Below, in pieces: positions 1 to 12,207 of a stretch of 52,186 nt of DNA. The DNA is from Stagonosporopsis chrysanthemi (Eukaryota > Ascomycota > Dothideomycetes > Pleosporales > Didymellaceae): assembly GCA_022560025.1 (NCBI GenBank), contig JAFISE010000197.1:1-52186 (forward strand), in the 5' to 3' direction. The translations under genes were made by a program, and so were the position numbers. The notes below the pieces were generated by a model that was not told the DNA's origin, did not search any database, and saw nothing but the letters and a program-made list of their open reading frames with translations. Each line of letters begins with the position of its first letter. Position 1 is the stretch's first letter.

Positions 1-109
<109 letters not shown>

Positions 110-594
110 TTTTTTGTTCCATTGATCAAACCAATTTCCCCCCCTTCTAGCTACAAACTTACACTCTGCGCAGAGTGACTTTCTCTCAATACAAGCGCGT
201 TATCCTCACTTGCCTTTTCCTCACCATCTCATCTCATCTCATCTCCAACACCCATCCTCTCCTCATACCCCACACCAACGCCTCCTCCAAGCCCCGTCAA
301 TTTCCTGCACGGAGATGGGTTTGCATGGTTGGTGACGCGATGCGGTGGTTGCTTGGTTGTGGTTGTACGTGGATATGTGGAGATGGGTTTGAGATGGTCG
401 CTGTGGTGAGGCGACGGATTTCGTGGTGCCTCGTTTGTTGGCACGTGGTTGGGGTTGATTTCTTGTCAAGGGTGGATGTGATACCATGTGATGTGAATGG
501 CGTGCACACTTCTTTGCAGCCAGACGAGCAGTACTCTGCTGGAGAAGTGGCGGAGAAAGCGACGTTGCATTCATTCATCTGGGCTCTCCATTAC
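110..594. other. Non-coding stretch 3' of the CTNNBL1-like gene
   Basis: This is T/C-rich and then G/T-rich sequence with no convincing coding frame; the open frames here lack a credible start or any family motif. It probably contains the 3' UTR of the minus-strand gene that ends at 595. A short TCATC-type repeat lies near 225-243. Confidence 0.6.
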
Positions 595-2385
595 TCAGTC
601 CAAAAACCCCACCAGCGCCTCCAACACCTCCCTCTCGGCAGCCTCCACCTCCATCACCCCATCCAACTGCGCCTTCAGCGTCGCCTTGACATGCTCGAGC
701 CGCTGATCCGTCTCCGCCAGCCCCTGCACGACCTTCTCCCTCGCCCCTGCATCCTCGGCCACCAACCACGCCAGGCACGCGTCGATGCGCTGCAGCGCGT
801 ACAGCCCCTCGCTCAGCCTCAGCGGCACGTTGTCGAGATCCAGCTCCTCGGCCTCCTGCGGCGAGAGCCCCTTTTTGCGCGCGTCCAGCGAGGCGTCGAA
901 GACGGACAGGCGGGCGACGTACTCGCGGCGCAGGGCGAGCAGTTTGGCGATCTTGGCGAAGTCGGTTTCGAGGAACTTGGCGAGCAGGCGGAAGCGGGCG
1001 TCGCTGTTTCCGGGGAGGGAGCGGAGGAGGGAGGAGAAGATGCCGAGGATGTGCTCGGTTTGCGAGGGGTCGGGGCGTTTGGTTTTCATAAAGGTGCTGA
1101 AGAGGGGTTTGAGGCCGCGGGCAGAGACGAACCTGTCGCAGACGGCGATGTGCGGGGGTGTGGGCGGGTCGGCCAAGTCTGAGGGGTGCGAGCTGGGCGG
1201 TTCGGCGTAGGCGCATGCGTGGTCCAGCACCTTGAGGGCGCGACTCTTGCTGGTTTTGCCGTCGCGGACGAGTAGGAGACACAGCTCTGTGCCCTCGGCT
1301 TCGAGGAACTTTGTCTTTCCGGCCGGCTCTTCGACCATAGAGGTCAGGCAGTTGAAGAGGTTTTCCATGTACTCCTCCTCGTCGCTGTCCTTTTCTGGGT
1401 CGTCTCTGCGGTAGGGCGCGAGGCTTGTGAGGAGGACTTCGACGCCATTTGCGTCGGCGATCAGTGTCCGGTTCGGCCGTGATGATTGTGTGAGGATGGC
1501 GAGGATCTCGGAGGCGTACTGCTTGTTCTGTGTTGTGGGCTTCTCGGGCTTCTGTATGCGCTCTAGCAGCCATGTGATCAGTGTCTTCTCCCTCCCTATC
1601 ATGTCCGTGTTCGAAGGCTGCGACAGCAAGTTCTCGATGACGCTGAGGGAATGGTACACGCCCGAGGCATCGGTGGAGTCGGACTCGTCGAAGCGCGAGA
1701 AATTGGAGATGAGCAGGCCGAGCAGATCGGCTTCGAGAAAGGCTGCGGCCAGCGCATCCCATTGCTCCTGCTCCGCGGCCACGTCCTCGTCTGTGAGCTC
1801 TGATATGATCTCGATGGCGCCAATGGCAATGTCCGTGTTCTCGTGCGCAAGCAGCTCGACAAGCTTGGCGGCGGCTGTGCTTTTCGCAAACTCCTCGTAC
1901 AGCTCTGCGTGCTCGGAGAGGATGCTCAGGTCCTTGATTCCATCGTCGAGGACTCCTTCCGACTCCATGAACTTTGTAGGGTCGCTCTCGTACTTTGCGC
2001 GCAGCGAAGCGTTCTTGTTGACCTTCTTCTCAAAGTCGCGCGCCAGTTTGCGCACCCACGCCGCGTCGTACTTTTCCTCTCGTATCGCATCCTCGCCGTC
2101 TTGCGCGTCCAAAAAGTCCATGGCGTCTTTCGCATTTTCGTCGAGGCCGCCGCCAAAGAATCGCCCTTCGTCGTCGTCGCCCGGCTCTTCGTCTTGGAAA
2201 TCGGGCGGCAGCTCGGGTCCCGCCTCGTCGTCGTCCTCATCCGCTACTTGCGTCGAGCGCTTGACGTCGCTGTCTCCCTGCAGTTTCGCGGATTTGTATG
2301 CTTGCGACGGATCGGCCTCGATTGGGTTGTCGAACTTGCGTTTCGCGCCATTGTGGCTTTTGAACAGCTCGTCTATACTCGCCAT
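595..2385 (-). CDS. CTNNBL1-like armadillo protein (beta-catenin-like protein 1)
   Basis: This is a single-exon gene of 596 aa. The start chosen is the ATG at 2385 (MASIDELFKSHNGAKRKF), which gives the family's usual N-terminus; an upstream in-frame ATG at 2421 would add 12 atypical residues. The N-terminal ~90 residues are acidic and low complexity, with a DDDEAGPELPPDF stretch. An all-helical armadillo-type region follows, with characteristic stretches such as ENTDIAIGAIEIISELTDED and YHSLSVIENLL, and the C-terminal helix ends in LEALVGFLD. In animals CTNNBL1 associates with the Prp19/CDC5L complex of the spliceosome in the nucleus; the same role here is inferred from family membership. The length matches the usual ~560-620 aa. 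It is divergent from the F-box gene, with a 465-bp spacer. Large antisense frames across this gene come from GC-rich codon use. Confidence 0.9.
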   Translation of the reverse strand: MASIDELFKSHNGAKRKFDNPIEADPSQAYKSAKLQGDSDVKRSTQVADEDDDEAGPELPPDFQDEEPGDDDEGRFFGGGLDENAKDAMDFLDAQDGEDAIREEKYDAAWVRKLARDFEKKVNKNASLRAKYESDPTKFMESEGVLDDGIKDLSILSEHAELYEEFAKSTAAAKLVELLAHENTDIAIGAIEIISELTDEDVAAEQEQWDALAAAFLEADLLGLLISNFSRFDESDSTDASGVYHSLSVIENLLSQPSNTDMIGREKTLITWLLERIQKPEKPTTQNKQYASEILAILTQSSRPNRTLIADANGVEVLLTSLAPYRRDDPEKDSDEEEYMENLFNCLTSMVEEPAGKTKFLEAEGTELCLLLVRDGKTSKSRALKVLDHACAYAEPPSSHPSDLADPPTPPHIAVCDRFVSARGLKPLFSTFMKTKRPDPSQTEHILGIFSSLLRSLPGNSDARFRLLAKFLETDFAKIAKLLALRREYVARLSVFDASLDARKKGLSPQEAEELDLDNVPLRLSEGLYALQRIDACLAWLVAEDAGAREKVVQGLAETDQRLEHVKATLKAQLDGVMEVEAAEREVLEALVGFLD

Positions 2386-2850
2386 GCCGCGTGTGAAAAG
2401 GAAGCAAGGGAAGAGGGGCACGGAAGCGGTGATTGTAGACTTTGGCGTTTTGCGAGTTCTTGAGTATCTTGAATCGCGAAGCTTGAGCTCGCGACTAGCG
2501 CGTCGTCAGATTTGGTCTAGCCACATGGAGCCAAGTGGAGTTGAAGCACATCATAGGTACATGACTATCTGAGCTGTACAACAGATGGCTGAGAGGGGCG
2601 CGTCCGCCCTTCTCGTTGCTAAATGGCAGATCTCGTGATAGAATGCTTTCGATTGTACCAGAAGTGTCGGTTGCTCACGAGTCATGTCACACCAGCATGT
2701 CGTCAGCCCTACCGCCGCCCTCACTCGGAGCTATGGCGCCCTCCCTCCATGTAGCCGTGATGATTGATAACGTCTTGACCCCTTCTTCCTCTGCTGCGGT
2801 TGAAACCAACACGCGCTGAATCTCCCCTCCTCGCAGCCCTCACCCGCACA
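2386..2850. promoter_or_regulatory. Divergent intergenic region, CTNNBL1-like / F-box genes
   Basis: The 465-bp spacer separates the two start codons and must hold both promoters. I see no recognisable TATA box or repeated operator, and a C/T-rich stretch precedes the F-box start. Its promoter role is inferred from gene orientation only. Confidence 0.5.
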
Positions 2851-4881
2851 ATGCGCCACCTCCCCGACGAACTCATCCTCCACATGATCGCATGTACGTC
2901 CTCGGCCGTCCTATCGATAACCCCCCACACGCACTAACACCACGAACCCCCAGACCTCGAGCCGCCCGAGCTCGTCAACCTGCAACACGTCTCCCGCCGC
3001 TTCCTCAGCCTCAGCCGCGACAACAAGCTCTGGAAGCAGCTATGCTTCACGCACTCGTACACGGAGCGCCGCCGCCGCCGCCTTGAAATCACCTTCCCCT
3101 CGCCGCCCGCAGACTCGGACCCCCGCCTGGCGGAGCTGATCGAGGCGGCCAACAACCTCGCCGACTCGTTCGACATCACCGTCCACAACCCCCGTGCGCC
3201 CGGCGCAGAGCCGCAGATCAACAGAAACCGAGAGCGCCGGAGGGCTGCGCTGCTGGCGAACTGGGACCCCAGCGCCGTCGGCGAGCACGTCAACTGGTAC
3301 CAGGAGTTTGTGCAGCGCCATGCACCCGTGCGGGTGAGCTGGTTCCAGGGCGCGGGGAGTGGTGGCGGAAGTGAAGAGGCAGCAGAGGAGGACGAGGAGA
3401 ATGCGGGTCGCCGCGAGGCAACGGGCGCGGGGATCCTGTATGACAGCCACGGGCAGGCGGAGAAGCTCGTCGCGCCCCTGGACGACGGGAGCATCGCCAT
3501 CTGGGACGCCGCAGCAGACAGCAGCACCCTCGGGCGCCGTATCGCCAGCAGCGAATCGGGACTGCTCTCCCACCGCGGCCCGGAGCTGGACCGCGCAACG
3601 CGCCTCGCGCAGAGCCAGGCCATCATGACCGAGACGGGCGCCGTGCAGTGCGTGAGCATCGACAGCGCCCGGCAGCGCGCCTTCTTCGCGGTCCAGAACA
3701 CGCTGAACGAGGTCGATCTGCACACGCTCCAGCTCGTGTCGCGCACCCCGTTCCCTTTCCCCGTCACCGCGCTCAGCGAAGCACTCCACGACACGCCCCT
3801 CACCGTCGGCACAAACTGGACCCTGCACCTCCACGACACGCGCAAGCCACCACAAATCGCCCCACTCGAGACCCCCACCTTCCCGTCCGCCTCGCCACCA
3901 TCCCCCTCCTTCTCGCGCCTCGACACGGGCGACTTCGCCGGCCACGTCTCCCTCTCGCAGCCCGGCGCCCTCTCCATCGTGCACACGCCCCCCTCGCTCG
4001 CATGCGGCAACGGCAACATCTGGGTCGGCGGGCGCTTCACCTCGCTGCTCAACTACGACCGGCGCTTCTTCCCGCGCCTGCGCGGCACCCTGCACAGCGG
4101 CTCGCGCATCTCCTCGCTGTCGCTGCTGCCCACCCCGTACATCCCCTCGTCGCTGCGCCTGGGCATGCCCTACACGCCGCCCGCGGCCTTGCTCGCCGCC
4201 CGCGCCACCCCCGGCATGACGCTGCTCGCCGCCGGCGAGTACAAGGGCAAGGGCAGTCTGGAGCTGTTCTCGCTGTCGCCGGAGCCCGGCGCGGGCGTCA
4301 ACAGCAGCGAGAGCCGGACGGCGCAGAACGGCCGCGCCGTGTATCAGAACCGGCAGACGGCCGGGGCCGCGAAGCTGCTGAGTGCGTGTGCGCAGGGGAC
4401 GCGGGTGGTGGTGAGCGACGGCGAGGGGGTGGTCAAGTGGGTGGAGCGCGACGGGCGGACGCCGGTGCGGCAGATGAGCATGAGCGATCTGGAGAGCGGC
4501 GGGGTGGGCTTCGGCGCCGTGGGTGCTGTTCCCCCGGACAGAGCGCGCGCTCCAGCTGCCATCCCGCCGCAAGGAGGTGGTGATATCGTCCAGCACATCC
4601 TGCCCACGCACTCCCCCTCGCTCTCACACACCGCTTCCCCTTGCCCTTCCTCGGGTCCCCCGAACCTCATCCTCTGGACCGGCGAGGGCAAGCTCGGTCT
4701 CCTCGGGTACGGGCGCGACGAGCTGTTCAGCCTGGACACCTTCTCCGACGCGCTGGAGCAGCAGGTCGACCGTGACGGGGTCGACACACGGGCGCTGGAG
4801 CGGGAGTACGGGCTAGAGATGCGGCGGGCGCTGGAGCAGCAGGCAAGGGAGGTCCGGTGGCTGAGGGGGTATGGGTTGTAG
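2851..4881 (+). CDS. F-box protein with C-terminal propeller-like region
   Basis: There are two exons, 2851-2893 and 2954-4881, with a 60-nt intron (GTACGT...CCCCAG), giving 656 aa. Splicing rebuilds an N-terminal F-box at about residues 3-48: LPDELILHMIAY joined to LEPPELVNLQHVSRRF, then the typical LWKQLCF end. F-box proteins bind Skp1 in SCF ubiquitin ligases and recruit substrates. A WYQEFVQRHAP segment follows, as in many fungal F-box proteins. An acidic linker then leads into several hundred residues of short beta-like segments (for example DDGSIAIWDAAA, GNIWVGGRFTSLLNYD, NLILWTGEGKLGLLGYG) that look like degenerate WD40 blades. The F-box is clear, the propeller is inferred, and the substrate is unknown. 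The first exon is only 43 nt, so automated callers may miss it and lose half the F-box. Confidence 0.88.
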
Positions 4882-5376
4882 TTTTCCCTCTGCAGACTTA
4901 TTTCTGTAGACTTGCACACTTATATCTGTAGACTTGACTTTGCGCGAGATACCCAACGACGTCACCATATGTGGGAAGAGTCATCAACAGAATATACGAT
5001 GCATGTACGCGTGCTGCCTGTATCCGCGCCCAAACACCAGAAACTATCCCGCTCTTCCAAAAGCCTCATGCACGCCCGCTTCCTCGTGCCAACTCGTCAT
5101 GAGCGCTTGCATGTGCGCTCCCGTGATCTCTGTAGATCGGGTATCAAAGCGCGAAACTATGCCAGCCGTAAATGTAAACGCCATCCATGTAAACGAAACG
5201 CCACTCGTACGAAAGGAAAAGTGCGACGGCCGACAGACCAGCCGAACAGCATGCCGTTGCTATGCAGCTCATCTCTGCAAAGAAGCGTCGACCGCAACCA
5301 CTTCTATACTGTCACCAGCCACCAAACACCACAACACATGGAGTCCCGGTACTGTTGGGAGTCCGAGTTACGCCAC
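4882..5376. other. Convergent 3' intergenic region, F-box / SNF2 genes
   Basis: This is 495 bp between two convergent stop codons. I see no coding frame with family motifs or intron signals; it probably contains both 3' UTRs. Just after the F-box stop is a short near-repeat (TCTGTAGACTTG, at about 4903 and 4925). Confidence 0.6.
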
Positions 5377-8300
5377 CTAATTGCCCATGCCGAAGAGGTA
5401 TCGGAGTTCGCGCGCACCAAGACGTGTCAGACTCTTGCTGCTCTTCTCGTCCAGAGCGGTGTCGATCATCTCGCGCTTCTTGTCTTGGATCTCACAAATA
5501 CGGTCTTCGACCGTCTCAGGCACCAACACACGATGCACCGTGACCTCGCGGCGTTGAGGCATTCGGTGAGCGCGGTCGATCGCCTGCTCTTCGACGTAGG
5601 GGTTCCAAAACGGATCCAAGATGATGACCTGTGACGCTTTCGCCAGATTGAGACCCGCGTTGCCTGCCTTGAGCGACAACAGCATAACCTTCTCATCAGG
5701 GGTGTCCATGAACTTCTCCACAGCATCAGCGCGGTCGCCCATCGACATGCTCCCATCGTAGCGCTGGTACCTCATCCGCCTCTCGGACATCGGAACCTCG
5801 AGAAGATCGAGAAGCGAGGTGAATTGGCTGAAGATGAGAATCTTCTCGGTAGAGTCCTTCGCAGCAATGTCGCTGATCAGCTCCATGGTCTTCTCGATCT
5901 TGGCAGAAGACACCCAGTTTTTACGGAGACGTCGCAGGTACTTCTGCTTGGCAGCTTTGTTGCGGAGAGACTCTTTCTTCAGTTGTGCCAGCGTGAGCTT
6001 CGGCTTGGCTTTGGCTTTGCCCTTGCCCTTGCTGCGCTTCTTCTTCTTGGACCTTACAGAGGGGCCGGCATCCTCGTCCGCAGTATCAGACGCCTCAGCT
6101 GCGTACTCAGATTCGTCCCCATCAGGCACTATAAAGTCAGCGAGGTCCCCGTTTTCGTCAACGTCGTCACCCTCCTCGTCATCCTCCTCGTTCGAGTCAG
6201 AGTCAGAGCCGTCGTCTGTAATGCCCTCCGAGGCAGCTCGGTCAGCCGGATCGAGCTTCTCCGGTGCGAAAACTCTGCAGAAATGCTTGTAGTCGGTGAT
6301 CATGGAGGCCTTCAACTCCCCGCGACATTTGGGACACTTTGCTGCGCCAGCGGTCTCATGACCATCCCTGATGCCACGTGCTGGATCGACGAGCTTCTGC
6401 ATACACTCTCCACAGACGGTGTGACCGCACGGTACGATAATGGTCGGGTTGAGTTCGACGTCAAAGCAGACTGGGCACTCGAAGTCTTCGGTAGCCTTCA
6501 GCCGGTCCACCACAGTTCCGTCAAGTGCCTTTGCACGACTCAAAAGGTCGTCCTCTGCGATGTGTTCAGTCGCGGGCTGACTGAGATCCTTGATGAGGTG
6601 TGGGTGGCAGCAGGCTTGGCGAAGACGAAGCAGCATAACGAGCACGTTAGCATAGTTGGCTGTAGCACAAACGTTAGATCAAAGCGTCGAGTATCTTTTG
6701 TAAAATGTACTCACATGAAAGGCTGTCCTTCTCGAGATACTTGTTGAGTTGGATCTGCGACTTGGTCTCAAGCGCCTTGTACAACTCCATTTCTGCGTCA
6801 CTGAATTCGACAGCTTCTGTCGAGAGGTGCTTCGGAGGAAGCTTGCACACAATCTCGCCGTCAACGATGGAGTCTTTTTGGCGTCGAAGCATCAATGACT
6901 TCAATAGCACTTGTACTCGCTGCATGGCGCGCTTCCTCATATCGGCATGGGTGTTACGCAGCGGTTTGCTGAAGTCTTGGTTGAACCTCGTCCACTCGTG
7001 GCTGAGCTTTAGTTAGCACATGGAGTGCTTCACGTACGATATGCACTTACTATGGAGGGATCCGTAGGAAGCGAATGAGCGGGAAGAGCTCGTCTATTCC
7101 ATTCATCATCGGCGTTCCCGTCATGGCGAATCGATGCACGGCCATCAGCTCATTTGCAGCTTTGGATGCTGCAGTCTGCCTGTTCTTGATACACTGGGCT
7201 TCGTCGATGATGATGCGGTACCTTTGAATTTTAGCAGATTGCAACTTGAGCTTGGCCATGGAAAGCACTCACCACATGCATTCGTGACCCAGTAGTGCCA
7301 ACTTTCCCTTGGCCTTGCGCTTGATACCAGTCCTCTGCTCCTCCAAATGCCTTGTGAATTCTGTTCGGTTCTCCCTCTGTTTGAGCTCGGAGGTCAAGAT
7401 GCCAAAGGTTGTGAGGACAACATCATATTGGCGCAGCTTGGCGAAGTCTGCATTCTTGCCGGTTGCGCCGTGATATACATACACACTGAGCCGATGATCA
7501 GGACGGACGTGGCGCTCGATCTCCTTTTCCCACTGTCTCATCAAGGCAACTGGTGCGATAATGAGTGTGGTCTTGCGGGCTGGGTCCTTGGACGGACGAG
7601 CGCAGATAAGGGAGATTGCTTGTACGGTCTTTCCCAAGCCCATACCGTCTGCCAGGATACCACCCTTGTTGGTGCCAGTCTCCATCTGCGTGTGGTGTTA
7701 GCTTGCATCCACGGCTTGTCTTGAGACACTACAGTACCTTTATGAGCCAGGTGAGGCCGATCTTCTGGTATTCCTTGAGTTGAGAACACATGATAGCTGG
7801 AGTCTGTTCACGGCGTTCCGGTGAATCTTCGGCATCGTGAGCTGAGACGTTACCTAGGAGGTTCTCGACCGCCTGGACTTCGTTCATAGTGAGAAGAGCT
7901 CCGTATTCGTCTTCATTGTCACTTGGCGCCCATGGCGCGCCAGCATTGCCTATGTAAAGCGGCACTTCTGGAGCCTCATAAACTCCGAGGGGCACATCGT
8001 TTTGAATGAGTAATGGTCGCTGGATGGGAACTGGCTGCCGGAACGCATAGCCCATGCCAGCTGGAGCTGGACCCAACAGGAACTGTGCAAGCTGCTCCTC
8101 AGACATAACGTCTTGGCCGAATGCATCGACAGGCTGAGGGGCGCCTCTCTGGAAAGCATTATTAAGCTCGGGAAACGGGTCTGGCGTCGGAGGATTCGAT
8201 TCCGTCAAGTCGATTACGTTACATTGCGCAGCATGGTGTGAAGCGTAAGGTATCGTCTGATGGTGACCGTAGGCCTGGTAGCCTCGTGCAGGATTCAGCT

Positions 8301-8715
8301 CCGCCGCGGGAGGCGGGGCTTGTTGGCGGCTCGAACTGGCGTAAGCTTGGCGATGATCCAGAGGCTCCGAATATACAGAGTTAGGGGTATTTGGTGTGAG
8401 CGGGCTTGGATTCATGCTTGGTCGCTTCGAGTCAGGGTATACAGCATTGCTTCCGATGCTCCGCTTTCGTGAAGCGCCCGACGACGAGGCAGGGGAGACG
8501 GGCCGTGCTAGGTAAGGAAGCTCGACGTTGGTAGCATTGTCAGGTACTAGGGCTGCTAGGGCAGCCTGGCTGCGCTGAGCGTTCTCCAAGTCTTCATATT
8601 GCTCTTGGAGCATTTGCTCGTAAAATGCCCGGTCTTCGTAGTCAGGTCCATTTTGTTGGAGAAGGTCTTCAATGAGGTTGATATTGTCTTGCAACTGATG
8701 CAAGTCGGCCGCCAT
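5377..8715 (-). CDS. SNF2-family ATPase with embedded RING finger (Uls1/HLTF-like)
   Basis: There are five exons: 8715-7738, 7685-7273, 7221-7051, 7001-6715 and 6659-5377. The introns are 49-55 nt and the product is 1043 aa. The N-terminus starts with a coiled coil (MAADLHQLQDNINLIEDLL) and carries a SUMO-interaction-like NVIDLTESN at about residue 165, in a disordered Pro/Ser-rich region. Helicase motif I is ILADGMGLGKT (about 336-346) and motif II is DEAQ (RIIIDEAQCIKN, about 466-477). A C3HC4 RING (CPVCFDVE...CGHTVCGECM...CPKCRGEL, about 675-730) sits between the ATPase lobes. An acidic plus Lys-rich insertion follows, then the C-terminal lobe with ILIFSQFTSLLDLL and EQAIDRAHRMPQ. This architecture is that of Rad5/Rad16/Uls1-type DNA translocases with ubiquitin-ligase activity. 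There is no HIRAN domain, and the SIM plus the N-terminal layout favour Uls1. Motif VI has RMPQ where RIGQ is usual. Confidence 0.92.
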
Positions 8716-10540
8716 TCTCGCGACTGGGGAGCTCTACGCTCGAGTCGTGGTGGCCTCAAGCTTGATCAAATGGTCGATTATGTCGGCTGACGTAGCAAGA
8801 GAGCGGGCACACAAACGCGGAGATCACTCACGATGAACGGTGAAGTGAAGAAAGCGAAGCGCATGGGTGTGTCTTAGCGCATTTGCGACTAGGCTGCTAC
8901 GCCGTCCGGAGCAGGAGCATGAAAGAGAAGGAAGGAGGCGTGCACAGTCGCGGCCACAGGACAAAGGTTTTGCTGCTGCAAAAGGCTCCGTGACAACAGG
9001 ATCCGGATTCAAACAAAGCGGGTGGTTGCCTAGCAGGCAGGGCGCTATTCTATTAAGAAAATATACCGCACCTAGCCTTGTGACGGTTCGCCGTTGGGTG
9101 TTGAGTGAAGCGACACGATGTGCTCTTCACTATCGATAGGTGAGCTGAGCTAAGATGATTGCACCATCAACCAATAACGTCGGTTCGCACAAGTCGATAT
9201 CCCTCGGCGGTCAGGGGCCAGCTGAAAGACTCAAGGTGCGCACAACAGTTGGTGGGTTGCTCGCAAGGCTGAATGAGTCCTCCGTCCTTGTTCCGGTGAG
9301 TTCAAACGCTTTGGAAGTACAGCCGCGCTTGTGCCACCTCCATAAGCGGGAAACGAGTTCACGTGCCGAGTTGAATCGACAAGGCTTGTCGTTTGCCTTT
9401 TCTCGGTTACGCAAATCGTGTGGCGTGATCGTTGCCCTTCCTTTGGGCAATTTGAAGGCTAGTGTACTATGCATGTTGTCAAACCGCAAAGCATACAACA
9501 GTAGCTTTATGCCTACTACTAATTCCTGTCTCGTGCATGCGCATGTGTCGAATCGTTCGGCTAATATGCTATTATGAACAAGCTAGGTAGTTAGATTAAT
9601 TATTGGATGAACATCTGCCTCTATCAAGGGATGTATTCAGGTCAATGATGAAAGGAATGATCACGTGATCTAGCGCACCCCACGCTCAAGCTTGCGACAC
9701 ATACGAAGGACATTGTTTCTATTAACCAATAAGACTTCATACTACCACAGCTGACCCTTCTGTACGCGCCACATCGCAAAGCATAACTAGATCCCAACTT
9801 CAATAGCCTGACGCAAAGAGCAAGAAACACCACAAATCTGCACAAACAGATCTGGTGAATCCGTTGTGGGTATTGTAGCCAAATGAGGTGTCTATCGTCC
9901 CCAAGAACGATCGCTCAAAGGAGACGAGCATCTTCGTACGTGGCGCACCTAAACAACACATCGTCACTTTACTTTCAAATCTATCTTCATCCGTTCATTG
10001 GCACATCATGGAATATTAATCCTACCTTATACAGCTTCCATCTCTGCCCCTGGCATTGCAGCATCTCCTCATGCAGCATCTCCTCATGCAGCATTACAGA
10101 CTTCCGTCTTGGTTTCTCAACAGCAGCCTGTAACAGTTATGGGCAGGTATTGTATGAAAGAAAGAGGACTTCCATTTTGATGGTACCCTTCTTAACGCAA
10201 GATGAACGACGGCATTCACCCCATGCTGTGGTGATGTCCCTATACCGCGATCGCCATCATTGAGCGAGAGCGATTTGGGCGATGGGCTATTGGGGCCGTG
10301 GCTGGCAAGGTCATCTTGCCAATTCTGCTCACCTGAGGGAGAAGTACTGAGCAAGGGGAGCTGCCTGATGGTATGCACATCATCTATTCCCGTCTGGTAT
10401 ATACACATCCCTTGAAATCGGACAAAGGTGAAATAGGAAATCTTTCTTTATCAGATTCAGCTAGGTGTACACAAAATACAGTTGCCGCCTAACGCTCAAC
10501 TCTCTCCTCTCCCCTCTTCAGGTCTATAGACATCTCCAGC
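8716..10540. other. 1.8-kb gene-free stretch
   Basis: It lies upstream of the SNF2 gene and downstream of the beta-MPP gene. Open frames at 9155-9577, 9211-9498 and 9883-10263 lack ATG context, splice partners or recognisable motifs. It is AT-richer than the genes. The only structure I see is a short tandem repeat at 10058-10095 (listed separately). Confidence 0.55.
10058..10095. repeat. 15-bp tandem repeat, about 2.5 copies
   Basis: The unit GCAGCATCTCCTCAT occurs perfectly at 10058-10072 and 10073-10087, followed by a partial copy (GCAGCATT). It lies 3' of the beta-MPP gene and has no coding context. Confidence 0.9.
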
Positions 10541-12207
10541 TTACGACAGCATCCTGCTCATGTCGCCACGGATACGGTTGTAGTCAAGGAGACCCTCAAT
10601 CTGGCCAACGGCCGAGACAGCAATGTCGCGGTCCCAGAGCTTCTTCTGGGCGAAAGCCATGACGTCCTTCTCGGTGATACGGCCAACGACGCGCTCGACC
10701 TCCTCAGGCGATAACCTGCGGCCAGTGGTGATGATCTGGCGACCAATGTCCTCGGCAACGGCAGTTGTGCCGTCGAGGGCGAGGAGGAGGGAGGCCTTGA
10801 GCTGGGACTTGGCGCGCTCGACTTCGGCGGAAGAAACGTTCATTGACAGACGGGACCACTCGCGGAGAGTGAAGTGGACAAGGTCGTCGATCTGGGTGAC
10901 GTTGTTGGTAGTCAGGTAGATACCCCACAGACTGTGTGCTGTTAGCGAGTGCCTTTGTACAGTTATCCTCTGGCTGCGCTTACCCAGTGTCCGAGTAGGA
11001 TGTGGAGAAGGACATGAAGCTGTTGGCGAGGTTGTGCTGCGAGACGAAGGAGCTGAGCTTGCTGCCGAGGTAGGCAGAGTTGCCCATGGAGCGGTCCCAG
11101 TTGCCGACGATGGCCTGGGTGACGAGGGCAGTGAAGTAGTCGGGGTCGCTCCAGCTGACACCCTCAACGGCGATGGCGATGTTGGCGCTGCCCATGGTGT
11201 CGTCGCGGAGCCTGACCTCAGAGCCGATGAACTCGGGCTTCTGCTTCTGCTCCTGAGCGACGACCTTGTTGGAGTAGTCCTGGGGCTCAGCGGGCAGGTT
11301 GGCGAAGTGCTTCTCGGCGAGCTCGACGAGCTGCTGATGGGGGATGCCACCGGCACCAACGAGGACCATGCGGTCAGCGGTGTAGTTGGTCTTGATGTAG
11401 TTCTCGAGGTCGGAGCGCTGAATGCTCTCGATGTTCTCCTTGGGTCCGAGGATGGTGCGGCCGAGGGGCTGGCCCTGGTAAGCGGTGGCGTGCAGGTGGT
11501 CGAAGACGACCTCCTCGAGCTGCTTGTCGACCTCCTCCTGCTCGCGGAGGATGACGTCGCGCTCGCGCTCGATGGCGGAGCTCTCAAGCTTCGAGTTCTG
11601 GAGAATATCGGACAGAATGTCGACGGCGGCAGGAACATCGTTGTTGAAGGCCTTGGCGTAGTAGACGGTGTTCTCGCGCTGCAATTCCATCAGTATATGT
11701 CGCACGCCCGGCCCGCTCGTTCTCAGCACGTACAGAAGTGTAGGCGTTCAGGTGGCCGCCCATGTTCTCGATCTCGAGCTCCAGCTGCTGCTGGGTGCGC
11801 TTCTCGGTGCCCTGTCCGACAGTTAGCATCCGGCTCCATCCGGCGCCGGGGCGTTCGTCATACCTTGAAGGCAAGGTGCTCGAGGAAGTGCGCAGTGCCG
11901 TTGGTCTTGTCGGTCTCAGCGCGAGATCCGGCATCGATCCACACACCAACGGTCGACGTCTGGGCCCATGGGGAGTGCTCGGTAGCGATCTGCGCGGGGG
12001 GGTCAATTGCAGTCCTGGAGTCTCCCATCGAGCCGTCCATACCGTGAAACCGTTGCTGAGGGTGGTGCTCTCCGTCTTGGAGCCGTAGGAGACGGGTGTC
12101 GCGAGGCCTCTTGTCAAGGGTGAGGCCTTGGATGCCTTGACGCTGTTGATGGCAGCGCGGGAGCGCAAGCTGCGCTGGAAGTTCAGTGCGAGCTGCCTGG
12201 AAGCCAT
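10541..12207 (-). CDS. Mitochondrial processing peptidase beta subunit
   Basis: There are five exons: 12207-12043, 11989-11864, 11811-11734, 11678-10984 and 10931-10541. The introns are 52-55 nt and the product is 484 aa. The first ~40 residues are Arg/Ser-rich without acidic residues (MASRQLALNFQRSLRSRAA), as in a mitochondrial presequence. The M16 zinc motif is intact: HFLEH at residues 89-93 and Glu169 at the expected distance, then NMGGHLNAYTSRENTVYYAK and GPKENI. This is the catalytic subunit that cleaves presequences in the matrix. In Neurospora the beta-MPP is the same protein as complex III core I, so a double role is possible here (homology inference). The alpha subunit lacks the HxxEH site, so it is excluded; a QCR1-like core protein normally has a degenerate site. 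The gene is divergent from SDH4. Confidence 0.95.

Noticed and set aside
575..2572. Long open frames overlapping the CTNNBL1-like gene in other frames (575-1762 and 1427-2572)
   Set aside because: They are Arg/Pro/Ser-rich shadows of a well-supported gene and carry no family motif.
3040..4611. 523-codon antisense open frame over the F-box gene
   Set aside because: Low-complexity Arg/Ala/Gly composition typical of GC-rich antisense frames; the plus-strand gene has the F-box and a valid intron.
9155..9577. Open frames in the 8.7-10.5 kb spacer
   Set aside because: Short, no credible start context, no splice partner, no motif.
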